Source of the DNA: Trichosporon coremiiforme
Taxonomy: Eukaryota; Basidiomycota; Tremellomycetes; Trichosporonales; Trichosporonaceae
Direction of reading: 5' to 3'
Length of the DNA stretch: 64,000 nt
Assembly (NCBI GenBank): GCA_039545355.1
Contig: BCJJ01000005.1
Span: forward strand, 1,177,008 to 1,241,007
The stretch's first letter is position 1, and every line of letters begins with the position of its first letter. Of the stretch, positions 1 to 11,782 are shown in pieces. A program made the translations under genes and the position numbers. The notes beneath the pieces were generated by a model, which was not told the DNA's origin, ran no database searches, and saw nothing but the letters and a program-made list of their open reading frames with translations.

Positions 1-2936
1 TGGGGCAGGTTGGGGCTCGAGTGAGGAGAACAAGAGATATAGACAAGAGAGTAACACTGGTCACTGGACTAGGTAACGAGTGCCAAGAACATGTAGGCCC
101 AGAAATCGGATGGGCCATACGTTTCCAGATCACGAGACCGATCCATTGGATGTGGAATGTGCGGCGTGCCGCGATCAGTGAGATGATTGTGAGATCCCAT
201 GGGCCGCACCCAAGTTCGCTAGAAGCAGCCAGCCCAATATGTTCATGTACCAGCCAGACCGATTCATGATGTAGTGCGTACGTCGAGTAGCATGCATGTA
301 GTGTCTATGCGTTCTTGGCCCTTGATCGCTTTGGGCGTGTTGGGCGCACCTGGACAGGAAGAAAATTCTGCACGTACTGATCGGGTATCCGACTAGGACC
401 GATGCGAGCATGTGAAAGGGCGCCCAGCATGGATAGCATGGTGAGAGGATGGGGAGGTCTTTGGGTGGTGACTGAATTGTCGTGAAGATCCGGAGAGCCA
501 TGGTCGTTACTCGGCCAAGAGTAACGAGAGCTTGGCACTCAGCGAATCGTATTGTGCATCGCCTACCCGGTGATGGACCGCATCCGATACCGGATGTTGA
601 GTAACCTGGGCAGCCTGCTCGGCTTGTGCAAGGGGTGTCGGCGGTGACAGGACGGGGCGGTGACAGGAGGGGTACGGGGGTGTAAGGAAAACGCCCTCGG
701 CGCGCGGGGCCCTCTCGTCTCTCCACTTTACCCGCGGGCCGCGAGATGGCCGGCTGACATCTGACTACTGGCTCTCGCGCGTGCAAAGGAATGCGGCGCG
801 CGCGGCGCACGGAGACGCCGAATCGTTGTGCGTCGTAATGAGCCAATATGTCAGCATCGCCGGCTGCGCGGTCGAGTGATCGATGAAAAGTGCGACAAGC
901 TCCTGTCACCCTGGCCGGCTTGCATGACTTGCCTGCCTGGGCTGGCCAAGTTGCGTAGCATCGTCAGCGCATCAACGTGCATTCATGCACACATGAAGAC
1001 GCAGGCATGTCGGCACTGATAGATTTTTAGTCACCATTCTTACCCGTACGGACACCCGTGTGTGCCCCGGAAAACTGCTGAAGCCAGTGCCCAGTACGCG
1101 GAACCGAGCTATGGGCGCAACGCGCGACACTCGTGGATCTCGGCCCCAGCTCGAGAACTGCACAAGACGGTCCGACGATACCGATCACCGCAGCATTCTG
1201 CACACTAGCCAGAATCAAACCAAGACAAGGATCCAAGACATCGCAAGCCATTGTCTGGGTGCCTGGACTGCAGCCGCGGGGGCGCCGGGGCGTGGCCGTC
1301 CATTTGATCCATTCAGTCTCTGCGTCTTGGAGTGCATTCAGTGCGGCGACCTGCAGGTGACACTGGCCACGCTGCCAGCCCACGGCTATCTACTTCGCGC
1401 TCGCTGGACGGCGGCGCACGACGCTGAGTGCACAGAGCTAGTGCAGCAAGGAGGAGAAAATTTCGCTATGGAGAACACTGCACTCGAAGGCAAAGGACGC
1501 CAGGCCCGCAAGGACCGGCCCAGGTACCAGGAAATATAGTCGAGAAGCTTTAGCGCGTCCTCATGGAAAGAGGGCAAGGAGACAAGGCGGTCGACAGACA
1601 GAGCCTGCAACAGGCACGGCAGTCTAGTGGCAGAAGCGGCAAAAGCAGCAAGTACGGCCCGTGGCCACCGTCGAACCCTGACTTCTGGGGAGACGCCCGA
1701 GTTCCTGACAGCCTAGGCATCCTGGGCGTCCTAGGCTAGGGCGAGTACAACAAGTCCCTGCGCGTGTGTGTATGCGGGCCTAGAGGTCTGGGTGGGTTGC
1801 GATGGGCTGCGATGGGCTGCGATGGGCTGCGATGGACTGGGACTTCTAGGTTTGGCGCGCGTTGCGTTGCCGATTGTCATGGATCGAAATGGGAAGCAGC
1901 CTAATCCCGGTATCGTACCGGTCCGGTCGGTACCAGCGTGCAATCGTGCCAACCTTCCAGCGCATCAGTGTCCAAGCCGCGAGGCCACGCCGTCTGCCCT
2001 GTCTGGGCTGTCTGGCCATGGCGCACCTCGCTCTGCGCTCTGCCGCTCGAGTGTTTCCGCCAGCGCCCAGGTATGCACGCTAGCTGGGCTCTGGGTCTAA
2101 CGTAATGTCGGACGAGCGTCTGACGCAGGGAGGGGGACATGAGGGACACAGATTCATCTCTGGCACATGTCCTCCTCGATCCTGCATTGGCCCGCTCATC
2201 ACTCAAAAGAGTGGGTCACCGTCACCGGCGCCCCCGCTCTCCGCGACGCTGACGGCCCGCCCGCCCGTATCCGGTCACCTGCACCTTACGTCGAGAAAAT
2301 ATCTTGCAAGTCGGTCGATGGGTCGAGGTGCCCTCTGATTCTCTGAGCCCGATGAGAGGACACGGCGCAGTGTACAGGTACAGACCATGCCGCAGACAGG
2401 GGCGTACAGGGCAGAGATGCTCGTCGAGGATTGGGTGGCGTCCCGGCAAGATGGGGGAAGGGCGTCGAGCTTTGCGCTAGCTGCCAGAGGACGGCCGGCG
2501 CCATAGTTTTGAGCCTTCGAGCCACTGCCCTATGAGCCTTTCCTTCGAGCCAAGCCGTCCTCGTCACTACCCCGCCTTGCCTGCGAGCCAGCGAACACGG
2601 CTACCTCCCTCCCCAGCCAAGCCCAGTGCTGCATCCCAAGTACTTCGGCCCCTGCATGCATGCATCTCTCATCTTTCTTCCTTATCATCATCCACTTGCA
2701 CACTAACGCAAGCCGCCCCTCCGCACAGCCAAGTACCGTGCACTGCGTTGAAACATTTCGATTGCGTGCCAGACACTACTTGCTCTAGTTCCGCCACCGT
2801 CCGCTCGTCCGTCTCCGCTTATAACACACAGCCCAATTTCGCCGTTGCCCTTCCCTCACGCTTTCCATCTATCAACATCTTTCCCTACACCTCCCACTTC
2901 CTTTCACTCTTTTCCTATCCTCTGTAACGCTTCAAC
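1..2936. other. Intergenic, no gene seen
   Basis: I see no supportable gene. Open frames on both strands are short or have no domain-like composition, and none can be joined by the donor/branch/acceptor pattern used elsewhere in the window. The last ~250 bases (about 2690-2930) are C/T-rich with a TATA-like ATAACAC stretch near 2820, and probably hold the promoter and 5' leader of the acyl-CoA synthetase gene. A short tandem repeat lies at 1791-1838. Confidence 0.6.
1791..1838. repeat. 10-bp tandem repeat (GATGGGCTGC)
   Basis: Three perfect copies of GATGGGCTGC at 1801-1830 are flanked by one degenerate copy on each side. It lies in non-coding DNA and no function is visible. Confidence 0.85.
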
Positions 2937-5380
2937 ATGGCTCCCCGCAAGCACCACGAGTTTGCTTCCTGGGAGGTCGATGCCGACAAGCCCAAGCCCG
3001 AGGGCGAGACGCGTGCTCGTCGCTCGTACTGCACCAAGGAGCTCGTTCTCAGTGAGTCACTCCTGCTGCAGTCTGTGTTCCTGCGGTCTCGCAACATTTA
3101 CGCGCGATCAGCGGGAGGCATCGTCTTGCTTTGCGCTGAGTCGCAATGTTTGATGGCTGCGCGTTGACACGCTGGCGCGCAACGCACGCCATCAACGGCG
3201 CGGCTCGTCTTCCAGATTCAGCTAGGGCGGCAAATCGCGGACGTGATCGCTGACAATTACAGGGCCCGAGAACGGCATCGACACCGTCCACGACATCATG
3301 CTCTACTCCGCTCGCACGCACGGCTCCAAGAAGGCCCTTGGTGCCCGTGACATCGTCGACACGATCAACGAGGAGAAGGAGATCACCAGGACGGTGAACG
3401 GCAAGGAGGAGAAGACTACGAAGAGGTGGCAATACTTCAAGCTGTCGCCCCTGTCGTGGATCTCGTACGAGGAGGCTCTCGAGGACACCCGCAACATTGG
3501 TAGCGGTCTCCGACACTACGGTCTCGGTGGCGAGAACGAGACGTTCTTCAACGTCTATGCCCAGACCTCGTGAGTAGGCCCATTCCCACCGGGCTTGGCG
3601 CCGTGGGGACCCAAGTCACGCGCCCAGACACCCTCCGCTAACCACACTAGCCGTAACTGGATGCTCTCTGCTCAGGCTGCTGCCTTCAACGCCGTCCCCA
3701 TCTGCACGGCCTACGACTCGCTCGGCCCCGAGGGTCTTCGCCACTCCCTCAACGAGACTGAGGTGCGGTTCATGTTCACCAATGCCGATCTCCTCCCCAC
3801 TCTTGCCAAGGTCCTGCCCGGTGCCCAGACTGTCAAGTTTGTGATGTACGACGGCACGGCCGACCCCGCCATGATTGAGAAGATCCAGTCGATCCGCGAG
3901 GGCCTCCAGGTCGTGCACATTGACGACGTCCGCGTCGCCGGTAAGGCTCACCCCGCCGAGGCTGTTCCCTCCAAGCGCGAGGACGTCTACTGCTGCATGT
4001 ACACTTCTGGATCGAGTAAGTCTATGTCGCTGCGCTTTGGCTGACGAGAACAGCTGGTACTCCCAAGGGTGTCCTTCTGACTCACGGAAATATCGTCTCC
4101 GCTGTCGGTGCCATCTGGCTCCTGCTTTATGAGTTCCTCACCCCTGACGATGTCTACCTCGCCTTCCTTCCCCTCGCGCACATTCTTGAGTTCGTCGTCG
4201 AGATGTCGTTCTTCTTCTGTGGTCTTCCCATCGCCTATGGTCGTGTCAAGACCCTCACCGACGCCAACGTCCGTGACTCCAAGTCCGACATCATGGAGGC
4301 TCGTCCTGTGAGTACAGAACTTGGCGATTCTGGAAGGGTGTTGAGCTGACGGTGCAGTCCATCATGGTCGGTGTCCCCCAGGTCTGGGAGATCATCCGTA
4401 AGGGTATCATGAGCAAGGTCGACGCCGCCGGCGGCCTCAAGAAGGGCATCTTCAACCTTGCTTTCAAGGCCAAGTCTGCTGCCCAGCACTACTCGCTTCC
4501 TCTTCTTGGTGGCATTTCGGACGCCATTGTCTTCAACGGTGTCAAGGCTCAGACCGGTGGCCGCCTCAAGATCATGTTCTCTGGTGGTGGCCCCGTTTCG
4601 CGCTCGACCCAGCAGTTCCTGACCACTGCCCTCGTCATCATGATTCAAGGCTACGGTCTCACCGAGGGTACCGCTATGGCCTGTATCCTCCACCCCGACT
4701 GGATGCAGTTCGGCTCTGTCGGTGGGCCTACTCCCGCTGCCGAGGTCAAGCTCGTCGACACCCCTGAGGCTGGCTACTTCTCGACCAACGACCCCCCTCA
4801 GGGTGAGATCTACCTCCGCGGTCCTTCGATCTTCAAGGGCTACTACAAGCGCCCCGACCTTGACGAGGAGGCCTTTACCAAGGACGGCTGGTTCAAGACC
4901 GGTGACATTGGACAGTGGAACAAGGACGGCACCCTGTCGATCATTGACCGTATCAAGAACCTCGTCAAGCTCTCTGGAGGCGAGTACATCGCCCTTGAGC
5001 ACCTCGAGTCTGTCTACAAGTCTGTTCCCTTCGTCGCGAACGGCGCAGTTGTCGCCTCGCCGGACCACTCGAAGCCCGCCATGGTCGTCATGGCCCACCC
5101 CCAGAACCTGCCCGCGTTCTGCAAGAAGAACAACATCGGCAACGGTGCCGATCTCGAGACCCTCGTCCACGACCCCAAGGTCATCAACGCGTGTCTCCGC
5201 GAGCTCAACGAGACCGGCAAGAAGCAGGGCCTCAAGGGCATGGAGCTCCTTGAGGCTGTTGTCCTGACCGCCGACGAGTGGACTCCTGAATCTGGCTTCC
5301 TGACCGCCGCCCAGAAGCTGCAGCGCAAGACTATTGAGCGCCACTACCACGACGAGATCGACAAGGTCTACAAGCTCTAA
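2937..5380 (+). CDS. FAA1: Long-chain fatty acyl-CoA synthetase
   Basis: ATP-dependent ligase that activates long-chain fatty acids to acyl-CoA through an acyl-AMP intermediate, feeding lipid synthesis, beta-oxidation and fatty-acid uptake. Five exons, about 2937-3051, 3263-3569, 3651-4015, 4054-4307 and 4358-5380, give 687 aa, close to yeast Faa1/Faa4 (~700 aa). The AMP-binding P-loop YTSGSTGTPKGVLLTH (about residues 258-273) is split by intron 3 and restored by splicing. The adenylation motifs YGLTEGTA, WFKTGDIG and DRIKNLVKLSGGEYI follow in order in exon 5. The start MAPRKHHEF is the first ATG after a pyrimidine-rich leader. Intron 1 is long (~210 nt) and the others are 38-81 nt. No signal peptide or membrane segment is evident, as in cytosolic/peripheral Faa proteins. 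Assignment to FAA1 rather than FAA4 is by family only. Confidence 0.95.
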
Positions 5381-5780
5381 GCTTGCATTGCTCCTCGCTC
5401 CCGCAAATCATAGTTCAAAGTCTTTGGATCTGGTTCGGCTTTTCTCACTTCCCTCTCCTCATCGATAACCGACGATAAATATATCCATCTAACCGCCCTT
5501 TCCATTAGTAGTTAAGTTCACTGTTCCCTCATTGACCCCTTCGTCTGAGGTCCTTCCTCCGTATCTGATGGCATGTAACCTTACGAATCGTGCGAGCTGC
5601 CATATTGTTGTTGTGAGTAACCGGATAGCTTGAGAGACCGGTGCCCCAGAGTTGTTATTGTTGGGATTGGAGCAGATCCTGTACATAGCGCGGCGTCGTC
5701 CGTCTTCTGGATGACGTCGGCGGCGATGCGGGGGGTTGGGGGGTGCATTCCACATCGTGTTCCACATCGTGTTCATTCCT

Positions 5781-5856
5781 CAGCTTGATCTCGGGCATCC
5801 AGCTTGATCTCGGGCATCCAGCTTGATCTCGGGCATCAGTCGCAATCTCGGGCACC
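5781..5856. repeat. 19-bp tandem repeat, three perfect copies plus one degenerate
   Basis: The unit CAGCTTGATCTCGGGCATC occurs three times head to tail (5781-5837), followed by a diverged copy (CGCAATCTCGGGCACC). It is non-coding. Confidence 0.9.
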
Positions 5857-5938
5857 TAACACCGCACCTCAGTCTCATGTCGCTCATCGGCCGTCGGCCT
5901 ACGCTTCAGACTCCGAGAACAGTGCGGCTTGTCCTAAT

Positions 5939-6006
5939 ACATAGCGTGGTTCATCCTGATTACATAGCGTGGTTCATCCTGATTCACAGTGTGGTTCATC
6001 CTGTTT
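5939..6006. repeat. 23-bp tandem repeat sharing a core with the myosin 3' coding end
   Basis: Two near-identical 23-bp units and a third diverged unit share the core GTGGTTCATCCTG. The 13-mer CGTGGTTCATCCT recurs at about 6154-6166, where it encodes, on the minus strand, the last residues of the class-I myosin. Confidence 0.85.
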
Positions 6007-6148
6007 CGCTCTCAGTCTCGGTCTCGCGTCGCTCGTCAAGTCGTCGCCTCACTCATGTCTCATTCCAGTGCATCACAAATCTACGGAAAATCCCTTACAG
6101 TCCAATCCAACCAAAGTTTACGTTATCCTAGATTCTACGGTATACTCT

Positions 6149-9100
6149 TTACTCGTGGTTCATCCTCTGGGCGCGGGCCATGAGCGCGGCCGCGAGGTCC
6201 ATCTGTCCTCCCGCCGCCTGGGGCTGCGCGACCTTGCCCGGACCCGAGGACTGCTGCGCGGGCACCTTGAACGCGCCCGGCACGACGGGCTTGCCGGCCC
6301 CAGAGGGAGGAGTCGGCGCGGCCGGTTTCGGCTTGTTCCCCGGCTTGGGGGGGATGACGGGCTTGGGCTTGTTGATGGCCGGCGGGGGGCCGCGCGAGCT
6401 CGGGCGCGAGGACGCGGGGCTGCTAGCCCCGGATCCTTGACCAGAGAGACGTCCGTTGAGCGCCGCACTGAGGGCCTGCGCCGGGTTCGAGGCTGGCGCG
6501 GCGGGTACCGCGCGAGGAGCAACCGGAGGAGGAGGGGGTGCAGCAGGCTGCTCGATCAGCTTGAGGTAGTTGCTCGGCGCCCAGCCCTCGGCCCCGTTCT
6601 TGACTACCATCCACCAGCCGTTGTCGCTCTTCTCCTTCACCTCGACCTCGTCGCCCTTCGTCAGGTCCATCTCGCCCTCCTGGCCCTGGAAGTTGTACAG
6701 CGCCTTGTACATGTCCTTCTTCGGAGCGGGAGGCGCGGCAGCTGGCGGAGGGGGAGGGGGCGGCGGAGGCGGTGCGTGATGCCGCGCGCCAGCGGCGACA
6801 GGGGCCTTCGGCATCGGGGGCGCAGCGGGAACCTTGGCACCACCAGTCTTCGGCATAGGCGGAGCGGGGGGCGCGGCAGGCGTTCCGGCCGCCTTGGGCA
6901 TGGCCGGCGCGGGAGGCGCGGCAGGGGCGGAGCCGCCGAGCGTAGGCGGCGCATTCGGCTTGGTCGCGCCGGGGAGCGCGCGCGCCTGCGGGCGATTCTG
7001 CGAGCGACCGGCCATACCGGCGGGGGCTTTCTTGGGCGCCTTCTTCACCTTGGGCTTGCGCGGCGGCATGGGGTTGGAGCGCGCGGTGGGGCTCTCGCCG
7101 GGGCCTACCGTGATAGTGTGCGATTTGTACGTCGGCTCGCCGGCGCCCTTGACAGCCTTGATCGTGCTCTTCTTGTTCTTCTTCATGTACTCGATCGTCG
7201 GGCCGATGTTGACGGGGATGCTGCCGCCGACCTCGGTGAGGATGACGCACGTCAGCTCTGTCTTCAACGGGCAGGTGAGCACCGGGTCGCCCTCCTCGCA
7301 TGGCGGGACGTTGATGATGATGAAGTCGTCGCGCAGATTCGTCATGGCCATCGATTTGATGGACGACAGCGGGATCTTGCGCTCCAGCGTCGTCGTGACT
7401 CGGCCGTCCTTCGCCATCGAGACGACGATGTACAGCGCCTTGTTCGTCACGATCAGGAAACGAGGGGAGAGCTTCGAGGAGCGACCGAACTTGGACACGA
7501 GGATCTCGCCACGGGAGCTGAACGAGACGGTCTCGCCGCCACCGATGCCAGCAGCATTGCGGAGCAGCTCACCCTGCGGTGACCGGCCGCCAACGTCGAG
7601 GTAGTCGCCCATGAACTTGCGCATTCCGAGGAGCGAGAAACGGCGGCGCTCCTTGCGGCCGGCGAGCACGTCGTGTCCATAGTCCCGCTTCTGCGCGTAG
7701 ACAAGGTTCTCCTTCTGGCCTCGCCAGAAGCGCTGAATCTTGATCGCAGCCTCCTCCTTGCGGCGGACGTAGGCACGCCACGCACGCTGGATACGCGTAG
7801 CCATCGTGTGCCAGTAGCGGTCACGCTCACCCTCGAGGTAGAAGAGCGTCTCGGGGTTCTTGATAAACGCTTTCGTGACACCCATCTGCCACTCGTCCTT
7901 CGAGATCTTGGCGTCCTGCAAAATCGCCTCACATCCGGACCGCGCGTCACCCTCCCAGATGTAGTCACCGGCGTACGACGTGCGAGGAGAAAGAAGGTAG
8001 AAGCGCTCCACCATCTTCTGGAAGTCGGCACGGTACGCGAAACCGGCACGACGGACGCGAATGTTCTCCTGGAGACCGAGGTACTTGATCTGGTGGAGAA
8101 TCGCCTTGTCGTCGTACTCGGTCGGCGAACGGTTCTGGTTCGGCTTGATCGTACGGATGTAGTGGGGCTGGCACTGCATGAGGTTCGTGACGAGCTCGTT
8201 GGCAGAATGCTTGATCTTGTCACCTGCAGTTGGGGGACGCTTCTTCGAGGTGTGGTCGACCTTCTCGGGGAACAGAGTGTGCAGGAAGGGGTCCTTGCTT
8301 CCCTCGATGAGGTCGAGGATGTCGCGCGAGAGCTGGTCCTTGTTCTTGTCCGTCATGCCCGAAACGTTGTAGAGCACGTCACCCGCGTAATGCTTGATCA
8401 GGAACTTCTGGCCACGCGACTCAAAGTTGGGGCTCGAGCTCAGCATACTGGATCGCTGGATGAACGAGTTGTCAGCGGCAGCTGGGTCAGCATGGGCGGT
8501 CGCTGTCGCATCGTTCAGGGTGGCGAAGATACCGGCGGGGCGTTTGCCCTCGATCAGGTCACAGACGACCTTGTTATCGAAGACTGAGAGTTAACAGACT
8601 AAGCAATGCTCAACTCACATTTGATAGGCGTCCACTTGATCTGCTCACGAACGTACTCCTCCTGCTCCGCCTTGAGCGTGAGCTCAATGAAGATCTGCTG
8701 GAGCTTCTCGTTGACGTAGTTGATGCAGAGCTGCTCGAAGCTGTTGTTCTGGAAGATTTCGAAGCCGTAGATGTCAAGAACACCGATAACGTAAGAAGCC
8801 TGCTGCTGGGGCTTCATCGAAAGGTTGACGCGGCTGACAATCCACTCAAAGAGGTTGTTGTACAGAGCCTTCGCGAGAGCGTCTCGGCTCGCCTGAGCCT
8901 GAGGCACGTTGAGCGGCACCTCGTAAACCGAGCCTCTTCGTCCACCGCGCTGGGTCTCCATGATGCGAATGCGGAGCGCCTTCTGCACCGTCGCAGACTC
9001 GCCGTTCATGAGGTAGCCAACGAAGTCCGTAACTCCAGTGTCAACGATCTCGGCGTTGCCATCATCGCCCTCCTGGAACTGGACGTTTCCGAGCCACAGA

Positions 9101-10316
9101 ATGGTCGCGAGTACACGGAAGATCGAGGTCTGCTCCTCTTTCGTGAGACCGACGATGTCCATGGCGCGCTGGAATTAGCTGTTTGCTACGCTATCGTAGC
9201 TCACCAATGTCTCCCTGAAATCGTGTTGGTCGTTAATGCTGGGGACATCAAGACACTGGCTCTGGCTCGTGTAGTAGTACGCCTCGGGACCCTGGAGACC
9301 GAACTCCTCACGCTGCTCGGCCGTCGCTCCCTTGGTGAACTGATAGAAGATGTGGAAGTCACGCTCGTTCTTGATCTGTCCGACCACACGGTTCTGAGAG
9401 TTAGCCGGGACCGGGATCTGAACTCACCTTCTCCAGGAGGTAGTTCGTAATCTGGGCTCCAACCGGCTGTCCCAGGTCGTTGAACATGATCTCGAGGTAC
9501 TTTCCGTGTCGACTAGAGTTATCGTTCCTGAGGGTCTTCGCACAACCGAAACTTTCGAGCAGGGGGTTGGTAGCCAGTACCATCTCCTTGACGTTCTCGA
9601 TACCGCTTCCGCTGCCCTCGCCTCCGGACACAGCCGCGATGTACTGCATAATGCGCTTGGCGGCTTCCGTCTTGCCTGCTCCTGATTCTCCGGAGATGAT
9701 AACACACTGATTTTCCTTCTCCGTCGTCATCTTGTAGTAGGCAGTCTCGGCAATCGCGAACACGTGTGGCGGCACCTCCAGACGGTTCTTTCCCCGGTAC
9801 GACTGGAGGACGGCATCGGTGTAGATACCGAGATCTATCGTCAGGCCCAGCTCTCAACGCTTCCGTAAGCTCACCTCGGAAGGGATTGACCGAAATCAAC
9901 ACATGCGCAATATAGGTCTTGGAGGTCAGCACTGCCTCATGCGCAGTCGGTCACTGGACTCACGTAGATCTCCTGGTTGAAGAATCGGGCCTTGAGGTTA
10001 TCGTTGATAGCCTCGTTGGTGATCGTACTGAGAAGCGTCATGTCCTGGACACCTGCCGACTTCTTTTTGTTCATGCCCTCGGACCAGTCCGCCTGGGAGT
10101 GTGAGCGCGATGCTAGGTGGAGCACTGAAATATGGCACTCACCTTTGCGACCTTCTGCGGCTTGGCCACACCTGCGCTGGACAGCAGGCCGCCAACCTTT
10201 TTCTTCTTGCCCCCGATAGCCTGCGCATTGTCAGCTTGATCATTGATTGCAGTCGACAGGTGAGCTCGGTGCGGGGCCGTGCTTGCTTCTGGTCAAGGGT
10301 TGGTTCAACGTACCAT
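6149..10316 (-). CDS. MYO1: Class-I myosin (actin patch motor)
   Basis: Single-headed myosin of fungal endocytic actin patches that also activates Arp2/3. Eight exons predict 1,277 aa. The motor domain has its P-loop GESGAGKT at about residues 133-140. The TEDS-rule site lies in [11 protein letters not shown], with Ser about 363 in a PAK (Ste20/Cla4) consensus. IQ motifs [19 protein letters not shown] lie near 728-755, followed by a basic TH1 tail ([14 protein letters not shown] onward), a Pro/Ala-rich stretch, an SH3 domain ([15 protein letters not shown], about 1091-1145) and a WH2-like [13 protein letters not shown] end. The first coding exon is the ATG alone (10314-10316), followed by a ~93-nt intron. 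This start is chosen because exon 2 then reads AIGGKKKK, the usual MAI-basic beginning. No acidic Trp-ending C-terminal motif is present: the frame stops three residues after RM (NHE). The gene is divergent from POP2. Confidence 0.95.
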
Positions 10317-10667
10317 TGTGACGAGTGACTACGGTGCAGGGCGAGAGATAACGTGGATAGCTATAAGATAGTCCTGAGCCGAGATTCGGACAGCTGGGTA
10401 TAGATCGAGAAAGTCGAAGAGAGCAACGCGAAGGTTTTGCGGTAGCGTCGCGGTCTAAGTGCAATGTCGGGCTTCAAACTGTGAGCGACGACGACATCAC
10501 CACTACCAGCTGCCCTCGATGCTGGCTGGGGTAACTCCGTCATCGCTTAATGGTGAATCGGGATCAATTACACGTGGCGTCATCTCCCCTGCCTTCACGC
10601 TCTTGACCACTTCCAGGCCGTCTCCATCTGATGCTCTCCACAGAATCTCTTGCATCCATCCCTCTAC
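10317..10667. promoter_or_regulatory. Divergent promoter region of MYO1 and POP2
   Basis: These ~350 bp between divergent start codons must hold both promoters and 5' leaders. I see no specific binding site that I can name with confidence. Confidence 0.5.
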
Positions 10668-11782
10668 ATGACCGACGTCAAGCGCCCCTACACCCTCCCA
10701 CCGGGTCAGCGGGGTTCGATGCGCCGCGAAATGGCCTCCATGCCAGCAATCCCGCGCCAGAGCGATTTTGGCATTCACGAAGTGAGCTTTACGCTTCGCA
10801 TTTCGTTGCCTCCAAGCTGACAGCCAGGTGTGGGCAGACAACCTCGAGACCGAGTTCGCCGCCCTTCGTGCTGCCGTTGACAAGTACCCCTTCATCTCTA
10901 TGGTGAGTCTCGTGGTCGACGATTTGACTGACCACCAGGATACCGAGTTCCCCGGTATTGTCGCGCGTCCTATCGGTACCTTCAAGACTGGCTCAGACTA
11001 CCACTACCAGACGATGCGCTGCAATGTCGACATGCTCAAGATCATTCAATTAGGAATTACCCTTTGCGACGAGGAAGGAAACAGCCCGGAAGGAATGACG
11101 TGGCAGTTCAACTTTCAGTTCAACCTTGCGTGCGTAGCTTACTCGACGGCCGTGACCAAAGCTGACGTTGCAGCGACGACATGTACGCTCCGGAATCGAT
11201 TGAGCTTCTGAAGAACTCTGGAATCGACTTCAAGCGTAACCAGGAGGATGGAATTGATGTCGAGTACTTCGGCGAGCTGCTCGTGACCTCTGGACTCGTC
11301 CTGTTCCCAAACATCAAGTGGGTCTCGTTCCACTCTGGATACGACTTTGGCTACCTCCTGCGCATCTTGACGTGCGAGCCGCTGCCGGCGACGGAGAACG
11401 ACTTCTTCCGGTTGCTCTTCATCTGGTTCCCGTGCATCTACGACATCAAGCATGTCGTGCGGAGTGTGAAGACACTGCGAGGAGGTCTGCAGGAGATTGC
11501 CGAATCGCTCGGCATTCAGCGGATAGGCCCTCAGCACCAGGCGGGAAGTGACTCGCTCCTGACTGCCGCCGTGTTCTTCAGGATACGCTCGACGTACTTC
11601 AACAACGAGCTCGATGACAACTACTACAAGTGAGCTGACGCATTGTTTGCCATAACTAACGGAGCAGGAACTACCTCTACGGTTTCTCCAGCGGACGTAG
11701 CCCTCGTCCTCCTGGTGAGACTACCAAGCCCCCGTCCCCGACCCCGGCAGCCCAGCTCCTCGGCGGAGAGAAGCCGTACTAG
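10668..11782 (+). CDS. POP2: CCR4-NOT deadenylase subunit CAF1/POP2
   Basis: DEDD-family 3'-5' exonuclease that shortens mRNA poly(A) tails within the CCR4-NOT complex. Five exons (10668-10781, 10828-10902, 10939-11129, 11174-11629, 11668-11782) give 316 aa. The catalytic acidic residues are visible: Asp64 and Glu66 in MDTEFPGIVARPIG, Asp in SFHSGYDFGYLL and Asp in CIYDIKHVVRS. The FNLADDMYAPESIELL segment is typical of the family and is assembled correctly across intron 3. The N-terminus (38 residues before intron 1) is short, and the C-terminus ends in a Pro-rich tail (GRSPRPPGE). Introns are very small (46, 36, 44 and 38 nt). Intron 2 is 36 nt, stop-free and in frame, placed directly before the catalytic DTEF. 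Confidence 0.95.

Larger units (their letters stand above)
5381..6148. other. Convergent intergenic region with tandem repeats
   Basis: This is the space between the convergent ends of the acyl-CoA synthetase and class-I myosin genes. It should hold both 3' UTRs and contains two minisatellite-like arrays (5781-5856 and 5939-6006) plus a 12-bp doublet around 5745-5770. No gene is seen. Confidence 0.7.

Noticed and set aside
175..909. 244-codon minus-strand frame near the left edge
   Set aside because: No domain-like composition, no consistent start or splice context, and no support beyond length in GC-rich DNA.
4235..5350. 371-codon minus-strand frame opposite the acyl-CoA synthetase
   Set aside because: A mirror of the long exon 5 of the synthetase, with no recognisable domain.
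5969..7582. 537-codon plus-strand frame over the 3' part of the myosin gene
   Set aside because: It is antisense to the Pro/Ala-rich tail, SH3 and TH1 regions of class-I myosin, which is strongly supported on the minus strand. GC-rich codon bias keeps the opposite frame open, and its protein is Arg/Leu/Gly-rich without a domain.
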